Shown: positions 24,271-32,339 of the stretch, in pieces
How the letters are laid out: each line of letters opens with the position of its first letter
Numbering within the stretch: position 1 is the first letter of the stretch
Source: Phycisphaerales bacterium
GTDB taxonomy: Bacteria > Planctomycetota > Phycisphaerae > WQYP01
Assembly: GCA_009781185.1 (NCBI GenBank)
Contig: WQYP01000010.1
Coordinates: 1-51,032 of the forward strand
DNA length: 51,032 bases
Reading direction: 5' to 3'
The notes under the pieces: generated by a model
The model's input: only the letters and a program-made list of their open reading frames with translations
The model's database searches: none
What the model was told of the DNA's origin: nothing
Position numbers and translations under genes: made by a program

Positions 24271-25248
24271 ATGATTACAGTGCATTACGATATTTTAGCC
24301 GTCGGCGTCGCGGCCGTCGATGACCGCCTCTATGTGGCCGCCTATCCTGCCGCCAATTCCAAGGCTCCGATTCTCCGTACGGCACGGGCTCCCGGAGGAC
24401 TGGCCACCACGGCGGCGGCCACTGCCGCGCGGCTTGGCGGGCACGCTGCCTATGTCGCACGACTGGGAAACGATGAACTTTCCAACTACATGACCGCTAC
24501 GCTCGGCGCTTTTCACGTCGACATCTCCCACATCATTCCCGACGCCGACGCCGCTCCGTTTCATAGCACCATTATTGTTGACAATGCTGGCAACCGGACG
24601 ATTCTTTATGACTCCTCCCGCTACCGCCAGGTCAGTGATTTGCCGGACTCGCTGCTTCGTGCCGCGAAGCTTATTTTTCTCGACTATCTTCAGGATCCTG
24701 CGCCCATGGATCTTGCCCGGAAGATTCGGGCCATGAGCAATCCGCCGATCCCCATTCTCGCCGACATCGAAGGCCGATCCGACGCGGCGCTAGCCATGCT
24801 GCCCTTCATCGATCATCTGATTGTGTCGGAGGATTTCGCCCGCTGGGCCACCCGAACCGACGATCTCGCGGCAGCCTGCAAAACCCTCGCCCAATCCCCG
24901 CGTGCCGCCACCATCGTCACCGCCGGCGACCAGGGATGCTACCTCATCACCCCCCCACTCATCGCTCCGCTGCACGTCCCCGCGTTCCCCATCACCGCTG
25001 TCGACACCACCGGCTGCGGCGACACGTTCCACGGCGCCTTCGCACTGGCCATCGCTCGCCATTTCACGCCGCACCAAGCCGCGATTTTCGCCAATGCCGC
25101 CGCGGCTCTGAAAGCCTCCCACACCGGCGGCTGGGAAGCCCTCCCCACCGCCCCGGCCCTTCTGAATTTCCTCCAACAACGTCTCGGCCCCCCCCCCCTC
25201 ACCGCCGACCAGGCACTCCTTGCCAAAGTCGCTTCGTTAGCAGGCTAA
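24271..25248 (+). CDS. PfkB-family sugar kinase
   Basis: Ribokinase/PfkB-family kinase that transfers phosphate from ATP to a sugar or nucleoside. From ATG 24271 (MITVHYDILAVGVAAVDD) it has 325 residues. Seen: the N-terminal GG-type substrate region (APGGLATTAAATAARLGG, VARLGNDELS), HSTIIVDNAGNRTILYD in the lid/substrate part, and the C-terminal signature DTTGCGDTFHGAFALAIA with the catalytic Asp of the DTxGxGD motif and anion hole. The longer frame from 24205 would start in repeat sequence. The tail after residue 305 crosses a C11 run (25188-25198, GPPPLTADQ) and would be altered by slippage. Substrate unknown. Confidence 0.9.
   Translation: MITVHYDILAVGVAAVDDRLYVAAYPAANSKAPILRTARAPGGLATTAAATAARLGGHAAYVARLGNDELSNYMTATLGAFHVDISHIIPDADAAPFHSTIIVDNAGNRTILYDSSRYRQVSDLPDSLLRAAKLIFLDYLQDPAPMDLARKIRAMSNPPIPILADIEGRSDAALAMLPFIDHLIVSEDFARWATRTDDLAAACKTLAQSPRAATIVTAGDQGCYLITPPLIAPLHVPAFPITAVDTTGCGDTFHGAFALAIARHFTPHQAAIFANAAAALKASHTGGWEALPTAPALLNFLQQRLGPPPLTADQALLAKVASLAG
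25188..25198. repeat. 11-base C homopolymer near the kinase 3' end
   Basis: Coded as Pro-Pro-Pro in the last 20 codons of the PfkB gene; length changes would alter only the C-terminus. Confidence 0.85.
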
Positions 25249-25251
25249 TCT

Positions 25252-25351
25252 GAGGCAAAATCAAACAATCAGAGCCGCGAGCGTAAGCTCGCTTCGTGGA
25301 GCCGCAGTTGCACGAAGCGAGCTTACGCTCGCGGCTCTGATGTTTTGCCTC
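25252..25351. repeat. nested palindrome with perfect 30-bp arms
   Basis: Outer arms GAGGCAAAA (25252-25260) / TTTTGCCTC (25343-25351). Inner perfect 30-bp arms 25269-25298 and 25311-25340, beginning TCAGAGCCGCGAGCGTAAGC. Relative of the AGAGCCGCGACCG palindromes at 16691 and 49571. It starts four bases after the kinase stop and could act as its terminator. Confidence 0.85.
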
Positions 25352-25359
25352 CCCCAATG

Positions 25360-25391
25360 AAAAGGTGCGTCGAGTTTCGGCTCGACGCACC
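25360..25391 (-). terminator. probable rho-independent terminator for the PEP-CTERM-like gene
   Basis: Perfect 11-bp stem GGTGCGTCGAG/CTCGACGCACC with a 6-base loop, followed on the minus strand by TTTT. The T-run is short. Confidence 0.5.
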
Positions 25392-25548
25392 ATATTTCTC
25401 CATATCCCCAGGTTTTCATGCTTGCCATAACGGAAACGAAGGCTTTACGCCGCCGGAGCCGGGATGGAAAGGAATATCGGTTCCGGGACAGCCACTATGC
25501 CGGCAATGTCACCGACGTAGCAACTCTTTGCGCAGCCTTCGCTGCCGT

Positions 25549-25914
25549 TCACGAAGGAGAACTCGAAGAGATCGTGATCGGGGGCAAAAGGGAGGTAAAC
25601 GAATCGCTATTGACGAAGGTATCGCACGAACCGGTCGCCAAGTCGGTGGTGAGAGAGACAGGGAGCGTGTTGTCATGGATGTAGCTGGAGTCGAGGTCCG
25701 TGTTCACCATGCCTACCGTGCCACTGGATTGACTGCGAATAAAAACGTCATAGCCCGGATCATAGTTATTAAGTTCCGTACGGGGGGTCGCTTCGCTAAA
25801 GAGCTTCGGCTGAGGCGAATTGATACTCTCGAACAGGGCGGCTTGAAGTTGCACAGCGCTGAATGCCAGCACGCCAACGGCAGCGAGCGCGAGAAGGGAT
25901 TTGGATTTAGACAT
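25549..25914 (-). CDS. small secreted protein, probably a frameshifted PEP-CTERM protein
   Basis: From ATG 25914 (GGAGAGGA 8 bases upstream) a signal peptide (MSKSKSLLALAAVGVLAFSA, cleaved near QLQA) precedes a small beta-type domain (NNYDPGYDVFIRSQSSGTVG). The frame stops at 25549 as ITISSSSPS. In another frame the sequence goes on as LFEFSFVNGSEGCAKSC and GIVAVPEPIFLS (about 25472-25495), and a third frame gives LRRRKA at about 25441-25467. A VPEP motif followed by an Arg-rich end is the layout of PEP-CTERM sorting signals, so one or two frameshifts and a shortened hydrophobic segment are likely. Function unknown. Confidence 0.6.
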   Translation of the reverse strand: MSKSKSLLALAAVGVLAFSAVQLQAALFESINSPQPKLFSEATPRTELNNYDPGYDVFIRSQSSGTVGMVNTDLDSSYIHDNTLPVSLTTDLATGSCDTFVNSDSFTSLLPPITISSSSPS

Positions 25915-26246
25915 CGTAAAATCCTCTCCGGGTGTTGACAAAGGCCACCCTACAGCCCCTCTCTGCTGCCCTTTGGTTGATCCGCTCACACAAGCGGACA
26001 CTGAACAAAAGTAAAAACACCTCCTTTTCACCTGGCACTGTCGCAAGGAAATACGCGATAAATAAACACTCTTTCCTGAATAAAACCAACTATTCAAGAA
26101 AATAAGATCAAACACCGCAAATTGTTCACTATGGAAGACTATCACACATCAACGCGCCGCTTTGCACGACACATACTTCCATCATCTCTTTCACCTCCAC
26201 CGTGGGCCGAACTGCCCGCGGCCATGAAATGATGTTCAGCAACTGG

Positions 26247-26274
26247 AGTATGACACGAGAACGACGTTTGTCAA
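26247..26274 (-). promoter_or_regulatory. candidate promoter for the PEP-CTERM-like gene
   Basis: Minus strand TTGACA (26269-26274), 16 bases, CATACT (26247-26252). It would give a leader of about 325 bases before ATG 25914. The stretch 25915-26427 holds this promoter, two hairpins (26328-26351, 26406-26429) and nothing else I can identify. Confidence 0.45.
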
Positions 26275-26327
26275 GGAAAAAACAAAAATAACCCATTCAG
26301 GTCACGTCCGTTTTTCCGGGATGCAAT

Positions 26328-26351
26328 AGCCTTGCGTGGAAACGCAAGGCT
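26328..26351. repeat. AGCCTTGCG hairpin, unit 1
   Basis: AGCCTTGCG / CGCAAGGCT with a 6-base loop, preceded by AAT and followed by TAACG. Same stem as at 26406-26429. Confidence 0.7.
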
Positions 26352-26405
26352 TAACGCATCCTGCGCGACTCACTGATGTGTTTTATGGGGGTCTCTGGCG
26401 GCCGC

Positions 26406-26429
26406 AGCCTTGCGATGCCTCGCAAGGCT
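26406..26429 (-). repeat. AGCCTTGCGA hairpin, unit 2, spanning the GT2 stop
   Basis: Perfect 10-bp stem AGCCTTGCGA/TCGCAAGGCT with loop TGCC. On the minus strand it reads TTAGCCTTGCGA..., and that TAG is the stop codon of the glycosyltransferase (26428-26430). It probably also ends its transcript. Confidence 0.7.
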
Positions 26430-27879
26430 AAGCGGCGATGCGGTCAGCGGGGAGGATTGCGGGGGACGAAAGTTCGGCGGGCTTGCTTGTGCCGGCAGGA
26501 AGCGTACGGGTCATCCAGGAACCATTGCTGGCGGTGAGGATGCTGTAGGGGACGACCCACCAAAAGCTGGTGAACCAGAAGAGGCTGTAGAGCACGCCGT
26601 AGATGCAGTCGCTGTTTCGTTCCCGCATCCAGAAGTAAATTTGCATCAGGCTGGCGAAAATAACGATGTAGGCAAGATACTGGAGCAGGAAGAAGGGGTT
26701 AATCAGGCTGTAGGCCAGTGACACGGCGATGAGGATGTAGGGGCAGATCATGTCGGCGCAGCCTAAGACCCATTCGAGGTTGGCGAGGTGACGGAAGCGA
26801 TTGCGGAAGGGTTTCCAGCAGAATTTGCCGTAGGTGATGTTTTCGCGGAGATTGCCGCGTTCCCAGCGTTGATACATGCGGGCCATTTGTTTGTAGGTGG
26901 TGGGGACGTTGGTCCAGACGACGGCATCGCTCTGGAACGAAATCTCGTGGCCCTCGCGCAGAATGAGGTTGGACAGGGCACGGTCCTCGGCGATGGTGGC
27001 GGGCTTGCCACGCCAGCTCTGGTTGTTCCAGTCATTGAGGACCGCTTCGACGGCTGTTCGGCGATAGGCGGAAAAAGCGCCGGGCGTACAAAGCACCGCG
27101 CCGATCTTGCTTTGATACGCACGTGTGAAATCGAAGGCGAGGACGAAGGAGGCTCGCATCATGCGGGGGAGGATACCGGCGCTACGATTGAGGACTTTGA
27201 TATTGCCGGCGACGGAGCCGATGCGGGGGTCACGGGCGATGGGGGTAACGAGACTGCGGAGTGCATTGCGTTCGACGACGGAGTCGGAATCCATGGTGAC
27301 CAGCACATCGCCGGCGGCAAGGGCGAAACCGACGCGGAGACCTTGGCGTTTGCCACCGTTCTTGGCCATGCGAATGGCGCAGACACAATCAGGATGGCGT
27401 TTGGCGGCGGCGTCCATGTGAAGCCAGGTGTCGTCCTTCGAGCCGTCGTCGATGGCGATAATCTGCATCTTGCCGCGAGGATAATTGGAACGGGCGATCG
27501 AATCGATGGATTTGGCGACGTCGGAGCCTTCGTTGTAGGCGGGAATGATGACGGTGACGGTCGGAAGCTCGTCATCGGCAAGAGCGGGCATGGGACGGTA
27601 AGTGATGGCCATGACGACGCGGATAGCGGTGATGACGAGCATGAACGAAGAGTAAGCGCCGCCGAAAGCGAGAAAAAGGCTACCGAGTCGAGAATGGAAG
27701 TCTTCGGCAAAATGGGGAATGTGGAACAGAGCACCGGTAGTCCAGGCGGCGTAAACGATGAGCGTGTAAAAACTCAGGAGGCCGGCCTTGAACGTAACGT
27801 CAAACCACGAAACCTGAGACAGCCTGGCCAGGCTGTCACGTAAGACGCGGAGACTGACAGGGACATTCAGTTGCGACAC
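26428..27879 (-). CDS. family 2 glycosyltransferase, membrane polysaccharide synthase
   Basis: Processive GT2 synthase of the chitin/hyaluronan/poly-GlcNAc type, in the inner membrane, making and exporting a polymer from a nucleotide sugar. From GTG 27879 (AGAGGA 8 bases upstream) 483 residues: two N-terminal membrane helices (about 36-55 and 68-92), then the GT-A core with IIPAYNEGSD (111-120), DDGS (144-147), the DSDS metal site (197-200), the EDR catalytic base (298-300) and the QRW polymer-binding motif (337-339), then three or four C-terminal helices. The longer frame to ATG 27972 would read through a structured leader and is less likely. Its stop codon lies in a hairpin. The polymer is not identifiable. 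Confidence 0.9.
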   Translation of the reverse strand: MSQLNVPVSLRVLRDSLARLSQVSWFDVTFKAGLLSFYTLIVYAAWTTGALFHIPHFAEDFHSRLGSLFLAFGGAYSSFMLVITAIRVVMAITYRPMPALADDELPTVTVIIPAYNEGSDVAKSIDSIARSNYPRGKMQIIAIDDGSKDDTWLHMDAAAKRHPDCVCAIRMAKNGGKRQGLRVGFALAAGDVLVTMDSDSVVERNALRSLVTPIARDPRIGSVAGNIKVLNRSAGILPRMMRASFVLAFDFTRAYQSKIGAVLCTPGAFSAYRRTAVEAVLNDWNNQSWRGKPATIAEDRALSNLILREGHEISFQSDAVVWTNVPTTYKQMARMYQRWERGNLRENITYGKFCWKPFRNRFRHLANLEWVLGCADMICPYILIAVSLAYSLINPFFLLQYLAYIVIFASLMQIYFWMRERNSDCIYGVLYSLFWFTSFWWVVPYSILTASNGSWMTRTLPAGTSKPAELSSPAILPADRIAA

Positions 27880-27921
27880 GTGAGATCCTCTCAGGTCAGA
27901 CACCCCCTCCCACCCTCCGCT

Positions 27922-27993
27922 CGGGAACATATCCCGGACCAGCGGAACTGGTCGAGCCTGGGCAGGCAACAACCCATCGAGACTTCCATCTCG
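27922..27993 (-). ncRNA. four tandem hairpins in the GT2 leader (candidate structured 5' UTR)
   Basis: Minus strand: CGAGA-TGGAAG-TCTCG (27978-27993), GCCTG-CC-CAGGC (27956-27967), GACCAG-TTCCG-CTGGTC (27937-27953) and CGGGA-TATGT-TCCCG (27922-27936), each with a perfect stem, ending about 43 bases before the GTG. They resemble a structured regulatory leader. I do not recognise a known riboswitch class; no c-di-GMP riboswitch core is apparent. Confidence 0.5.
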
Positions 27994-28095
27994 GGCGTGC
28001 TAGCTAGACCCTGTAGAGCGTGTCTGGTTAGTTATCGGAGACGGTTTCCTGTGGGAAATTCCGGGAAAATATGGACAGTCCGGCTGAAGTGGGGT

Positions 28096-28995
28096 ATGAC
28101 TGAAGGGATGAATAGTGCTGAAATGCAGAAGCTGACAGGAGTTAAGGCAGATGAGCCGAAGGGAGTTTTGCCGGTTGAACAAGGGCCTTGGGGGCATGTT
28201 TTTTTAGGGGATTGCCGGGAAATAGCTGGCGAATTGCCCCTGAAAAGCCTGGATCTGGTTTATCTGGATCCGCCATTTTTCACAAATAGAGAACACAAGG
28301 GGAATGGGAAAGTGAAAATGGGCAAGCTGAGAGAAGCGAGAAATGCATTGGGGTTTGATGATCGATGGGTGGTACGAGAGGGGAAGGTGGGGTATTTGCG
28401 GTGGCTGGAGGAGCGGATTCGGGCAATTCGGTCGTTGCTTACGCCGACGGGAGTTTTTTTGCTGCACTTGGACTGGCATGTGGTGCATTATGCCAAGGTG
28501 CTCTGCGACGGCATTTTCGGGGAAGAGCGGTTTCAAAATGAGTTGATCTGGTACTACCAGACCGGCGGAGCATCGAAGGATCGCTTCTCTCGCAAACACG
28601 ACACGATCCTGCTGTATTCCAATGGCGAGACGTTTCCATTCAATGGCAAGGCGATCGCGATTCCGCGAACAGCCAAGGCGATGGAACGAGCCAAATGCCC
28701 TACGGGCGCACGCATCAAGGCCACAAACACGCACAAAAACCCCGATGACGTCCTGGTGATACCGGCCCTCAATCCGATGGCCAACGAACGAACAGGCTAT
28801 CCAACCCAAAAACCCGTGGAACTCCTGGAACGGCTGATCAAGGCACTCACGCCGGAACAAGGCACGGTCGGAGATTTCTGCTGCGGAAGCGGAACAACGC
28901 TAGTGGCCGCCCAGCGGCTCGGACGGCGATGGGTGGGCTGCGATGTGAATCCGGCGGCGGTGGAACTGGCGCGGTGGCGAGTGAAGAAAAGTTAG
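28096..28995 (+). CDS. site-specific DNA methyltransferase (N4/N6, beta-class motif order)
   Basis: Adenine-N6 or cytosine-N4 DNA methyltransferase of 299 residues from ATG 28096. The catalytic motif IV is LDPPFF (58-61 DPPF) and precedes the AdoMet-binding motif I, VGDFCCGSGTTLVAA (FCCGSGTT at 261-268), with the PTQKPVELLERL motif X region before it, which is the beta-class (and M.CcrM-like) order. DDVLVIPALNPMANERTGYP is the typical preceding segment. No restriction enzyme is adjacent, so it is an orphan methyltransferase here and could be regulatory or part of a split system. Its TAG stop is the first three bases of the 114-bp inverted-repeat element that follows. The frame can be read upstream to 27871 but has no better start. 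Confidence 0.92.
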   Translation: MTEGMNSAEMQKLTGVKADEPKGVLPVEQGPWGHVFLGDCREIAGELPLKSLDLVYLDPPFFTNREHKGNGKVKMGKLREARNALGFDDRWVVREGKVGYLRWLEERIRAIRSLLTPTGVFLLHLDWHVVHYAKVLCDGIFGEERFQNELIWYYQTGGASKDRFSRKHDTILLYSNGETFPFNGKAIAIPRTAKAMERAKCPTGARIKATNTHKNPDDVLVIPALNPMANERTGYPTQKPVELLERLIKALTPEQGTVGDFCCGSGTTLVAAQRLGRRWVGCDVNPAAVELARWRVKKS

Positions 28996-29106
28996 AGCAT
29001 TTTTCATGTGGTCGTGGCGTGATGACATGCGCAGGAAGCGAGAGCCAAAAGCCCCGCATTGCCATGCGGGGCTCCAAAACGCTACGGGCGAGTGAAAAAT
29101 GCTCTA
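28993..29106. mobile_element. 114-bp MITE-like inverted-repeat element, copy B
   Basis: Same terminal inverted repeats and interior as 2698-2812. It abuts the methyltransferase and provides its stop codon. AAAAGT occurs directly before and directly after the element, which could be a 6-bp target duplication, although AAAAGTT is also a local repeat motif. Confidence 0.8.
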
Positions 29107-29168
29107 AAAAGTTAAAAGGAAGTTAAAAGGTAAAAGGGTGTTCCTTTCACCTTTTACCTTTTAACTTC
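29107..29168. repeat. GTTAAAA heptamer palindrome
   Basis: AAGTTAAAAGG...GGTAAAAGG pairs with CCTTTTACCTTTTAACTT. Tail-to-tail between the methyltransferase and the lipoprotein gene, so it could terminate both. Confidence 0.75.
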
Positions 29169-29177
29169 GATTCTGGC

Positions 29178-29825
29178 TTAATTTGCGGAATTCGTCGGAG
29201 GGGTGTTGGCGGATTCGAGGTAGAGTTGGAGCCAGGCGGGGGGGAGGAGGAAAACTTCGGCCTGGTAGGGTTGCGTGGCTTGAGGCGGTAAGAGCATGAC
29301 GGCCCAGTAGCCGCCGTGGGCGGGGGTGGCGTCGTAGAGGACGAGGCGAAGGGGGACGCCGGAGACGGTCAGGCCGTCGGGGACGTAGATGTAAGGTTTG
29401 CCGGAGGCGGGGCTGGTGAAGTTGAGCGTCAGGCCGAAACGGGCGGCGGTCGGTTTGAGCAGAGAAAGCGACAGGGGCAGTTCCTGATTGAGCCCCAGAT
29501 AGGCGACCATGGCGTCCTTGATGTCCTGCATCCGCGAAGCACTGGGATCGGTTACAAGCAAGATAGGGTCGGGACGGGAAAAAGGAGCAAGCGGAGCGGG
29601 GTGAGCGGGTTTGGGAGTGGTTGTGCAGGCGGCGAAGAAAGCACAAAATGCCAGGCATAAATGACGAATGGCGAATGACGCCCCCCCCCAATGACGAATC
29701 AAATGCGAATGTCCGAATGACGAATGATCGAAACCACCCCGCAAAGCGGGGTCGCTACGGGGGGCGATACGAATGTTTTGGGCATTCGTTATTCGGACAT
29801 TCGGATTTGATTCGTCATTCGTCAT
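29178..29825 (-). CDS. putative lipoprotein at the end of the T2SS operon, repeat-derived leader
   Basis: Last gene of the secretion operon. A lipoprotein-type signal is visible at about residues 58-70 (LAFCAFFAAC, then TTTPKPAHPAP), followed by about 150 residues with no domain I recognise (PDGLTVSGVPLRLVLYD, YWAVMLLPPQATQPY). Because it follows the secretin gene it may be a pilot-type or accessory lipoprotein for the secretin; that is inference from position. The only ATG in frame before the lipobox lies in a palindromic repeat: the first about 55 residues (starting MTNDESNPN) are written in repeat and match the N-terminus of the GspC-like gene almost exactly. A G9 tract (29681-29689) sits between the ATG and the lipobox, so a length change would abolish it. 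Confidence 0.7.
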   Translation of the reverse strand: MTNDESNPNVRITNAQNIRIAPRSDPALRGGFDHSSFGHSHLIRHWGGASFAIRHLCLAFCAFFAACTTTPKPAHPAPLAPFSRPDPILLVTDPSASRMQDIKDAMVAYLGLNQELPLSLSLLKPTAARFGLTLNFTSPASGKPYIYVPDGLTVSGVPLRLVLYDATPAHGGYWAVMLLPPQATQPYQAEVFLLPPAWLQLYLESANTPPTNSAN

Positions 29826-29839
29826 TGGAATTTCGTCAT
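29661..29839. repeat. AATGACG-type palindrome, copy A (gspD/lipoprotein junction)
   Basis: Arms of AATGACGAATCAAATGCGAATG type flank a core CCCCGCAAAGCGGGG. Contains C9 flanked on both sides by AATGACG. Copies B and C are at 33168-33351 and 41141-41312. Confidence 0.85.
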
Positions 29840-29845
29840 TATATC

Positions 29846-32308
29846 CTAAGGGCCTTGGTTGGGGACGATGTTGGCGGGCTGTGTTGCGGGGGCGGGAGCG
29901 GTGGAGGGGGGGAGGTAGCTGGGGGGCTTGGGGTAGACGAGGTCGGGGGGAAGGGGTGTTGGGACGTAGCCGCGTTGCATGCCTTTCATGTGATCGTCGA
30001 AGATGCCGGGGGCGACGGCGTTGGGGACGAGCTTGACACCGCTTTGTTCGTCCTTGGACATGGGCAGGAGCATGTCGGGCGAGGAAGCGACCTGGGGTGT
30101 AATGAAGATGAGGAGTTCTGTTTTGGATTTGGAGTCGGTGGTGTGTTTGAAGATTTCGCCGAGCCAGGGGATGTCGCCAAGGAGTGGGACTTTATCGACG
30201 GTAGAGGTGATCTGGTCGCGCATGAGGCCACCGATGATGATGGTCTGGCCGTTGCGAATGGTGACGCGGGATTGCGCCTGGCGGAGATCGATGACGGGGA
30301 TGTCGACGCCGGCTTGGATGGTGACGGTTTGGGTGGAGAGCTGGGAGACCTGGGGTTGGACGTCGAGGATGACCAGGCCGTCGGGGTTGATGTGGGGGGT
30401 GACGTTGAGGATGATGCCGACGGGTGTGTAGGAGGGGGTGTTGATGATGTTGCCGTAGGAGGTGACGTTGGAGGAGGTGATGATGGGGACGAGTTGTCCG
30501 ACCATGATGGAGGCGAGCTGGTTGTCGGAGGCGAGGATGGAGGGGCGAGAGAGGACGTCGAGTTTTCCGCGACTGGCGAGTGCTGAGAGTGCGGCGGCGA
30601 TGTTGGATTCGACGACGGAGGCGACGAGTCCGCTAGGAGTGCCAGAGGCGGCGGCGGTTGAGAGTGCTTTGGCGATGCCGAAGTCGGTGCCGCCGGCGGA
30701 GCCGACGGTGGAGGTGGTGCCGTTGGGGCCGACGACGGTGCGTTGGGCGAGGATGGACCACTCGACGCCGATGTCGGAAGAGTCGGTGTGCGTGACTTCG
30801 CAGACGAGGACCTTGATGAGAACCTGCGGGACGTCGCGATCAAGGGCTTTGAGGAGGTCGAGGACGCGGTCTTTGTAGGGGGTTTTGACGGTAACGAGCA
30901 GGGAGTTGGTGTCGGGCTCCGCGACGACGTAGGCTTGGCCGATGAGGTCGGTGGCGGCGGAGGAGATGCCGTTGGTATTGCGAGAGCCGGTGTTGCCGGT
31001 GGCACCGCCGCCGGTGCGGCTGGCGGTGGTGTTGGTGGTGGTGCGGGCGTTGCTGCTGGTGGACATGTTGCTGGAGGTCAAGGCCTGGAAGCCGGTGTTG
31101 GAGCGGTTGGAGACGGCGGTGCTGGCGGAGCCGGAGCCGAAGAAGCCGTTGAGAACGCCCTGGAGGTTGACGGCGTTTGCGTTCTTCATGGCGTAGACGA
31201 AGAAAGTGGAGTCCTGGGCGGGGTCGGAGTCGAGCTTGGTGATGATCTGCTCTTCGATGATTTTAAGGATTTCGGGGGGGCCTGTGACGACGACGGTGTT
31301 GGTGCGATCGTCGGAGGAGGCGATGACGGTGCCAGTGCGAGCGCCGGTTCCCTGCGGTTGGTTGGCCCCGGCCATCATGCTGGCCAGAGCACCGGGCATG
31401 CCGCCGGGTCCGCCAAAGAACATGCTGCCGCCGCGGCCGCCGCGGCCGCCGGGGGTGGATTGACCGCCGGCGGTGGTGTCGGCCTTGAAGATGTCGCCGA
31501 TGAGTTTGGCGGCGGCGGCGGCGTTGGCGTACTTGAGCTTGAAGACCTTGATGTCGGAGGTGGCGGCGTGCTGCTTGTCCATGGATGAAACGACTTCCAC
31601 AATGCGATGAATCGAGGCGGCACGGTCGGTGATCACCAGGGTGTTGGAGGCGGCGTTGGCGACGACAATGGCGTCGGGGGAAAACATGTTGGCGAGGTCA
31701 CGGCGAAGGCGGTCGGCGTCAACCGTGTTCAACGGAATGACCTGCGTGATCATGGTGTCGGTGACGGGGATCTTCTCGGGATCGGCGCCGAAATAAACGG
31801 GCGTGTTGAGGAGCTTGATATTGTCAATGGTGTCGATGCGTAAGATCATGCCGGTACGCAGGATGCCGTAGCCTTTGTCCTTGAGCATCGAGTTGATGAT
31901 ATCGACGGCTTCATCGGCGCCGACGGGCTGAAGACGGGAAGCGGTGATGCGGCTGTCGAGGCGGACGTTCTTGATAATGGTGAAACCGAAGGAATCGGAA
32001 AGGAAGTTCACAACGCTGTCGAGCGGAGCGTCGGTGAAATTGAATTTTACCTGGGAGGAGAGCGTGGTGGCGGGGCGGGTGGTGGAGAAGGCGCGGGCGG
32101 GCTCGGTGGTTGGTTGGGATGCGGCCTGAGTGGCGGACTGGGTGGCCGCTTGAGTGGCGGACTGGGTGGCGGGGGGGTCGGGAAGAAGGGAGAGGGGCGG
32201 TGGTGGAGGGACTTGCGCGGCGGCGGTGACGGCTAAGGTTAAGATCGTGGACAGGGTGACAAGGTGACAAGGTGACAAGGTGACTTTGCGGGGGCGGCGG
32301 GTTTGCAT
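29846..32308 (-). CDS. gspD: type II secretion system secretin GspD
   Basis: Outer-membrane channel of the type II secretion system, 820 residues. Order of domains: signal peptide, Ala/Gln/Thr-rich repeat segment (ATQSATQAATQSATQ), N0 domain (FNFTDAPLDSVVNFLSDSFGF), N1-N3 modules (ITQVIPLNTVDADRLRRDLA; IKVFKLKYANAAAAAKLIGD; FFVYAMKNANAVNLQGVL, each followed by a TNTLVIT-type strand), and the secretin barrel (QVLIKVLVCEVTHTDSSDIG; VPLLGDIPWLGEIFKHTTD; ELLIFITPQV). GAAGGA lies 10 bases before the ATG. The signal peptide is partly encoded by a CACCTTGT tandem repeat (32254-32292). A Ser/Gly/Asn-rich stretch interrupts N3. It lies downstream of the GspC-like gene in the operon. Confidence 0.95.
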   Translation of the reverse strand: MQTRRPRKVTLSPCHLVTLSTILTLAVTAAAQVPPPPPLSLLPDPPATQSATQAATQSATQAASQPTTEPARAFSTTRPATTLSSQVKFNFTDAPLDSVVNFLSDSFGFTIIKNVRLDSRITASRLQPVGADEAVDIINSMLKDKGYGILRTGMILRIDTIDNIKLLNTPVYFGADPEKIPVTDTMITQVIPLNTVDADRLRRDLANMFSPDAIVVANAASNTLVITDRAASIHRIVEVVSSMDKQHAATSDIKVFKLKYANAAAAAKLIGDIFKADTTAGGQSTPGGRGGRGGSMFFGGPGGMPGALASMMAGANQPQGTGARTGTVIASSDDRTNTVVVTGPPEILKIIEEQIITKLDSDPAQDSTFFVYAMKNANAVNLQGVLNGFFGSGSASTAVSNRSNTGFQALTSSNMSTSSNARTTTNTTASRTGGGATGNTGSRNTNGISSAATDLIGQAYVVAEPDTNSLLVTVKTPYKDRVLDLLKALDRDVPQVLIKVLVCEVTHTDSSDIGVEWSILAQRTVVGPNGTTSTVGSAGGTDFGIAKALSTAAASGTPSGLVASVVESNIAAALSALASRGKLDVLSRPSILASDNQLASIMVGQLVPIITSSNVTSYGNIINTPSYTPVGIILNVTPHINPDGLVILDVQPQVSQLSTQTVTIQAGVDIPVIDLRQAQSRVTIRNGQTIIIGGLMRDQITSTVDKVPLLGDIPWLGEIFKHTTDSKSKTELLIFITPQVASSPDMLLPMSKDEQSGVKLVPNAVAPGIFDDHMKGMQRGYVPTPLPPDLVYPKPPSYLPPSTAPAPATQPANIVPNQGP
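32254..32292. repeat. GTGACAAG tandem array in the GspD signal-peptide codons
   Basis: About four units of an 8-bp repeat, read on the minus strand as TLSPCHLVTLST at the start of the secretin. Confidence 0.8.
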
Positions 32309-32339
32309 GGCAGACGTCCTTCAAGGGGAAACGAGGGAC

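Noticed and set aside
27880..28095. c-di-GMP riboswitch before the polysaccharide synthase
   Set aside because: Hairpins are present but I cannot find the conserved GEMM core or tetraloop receptor; left as an unclassified structured leader.
28096..28995. Complete restriction-modification system
   Set aside because: Only the methyltransferase is present; neighbours are a glycosyltransferase and a secretion-operon lipoprotein.
30743..31588. Gly/Val-rich plus-strand frames over gspD, and similar ones over gspK and gspL
   Set aside because: Typical complements of GC-rich coding DNA; the minus-strand proteins have clear domains.
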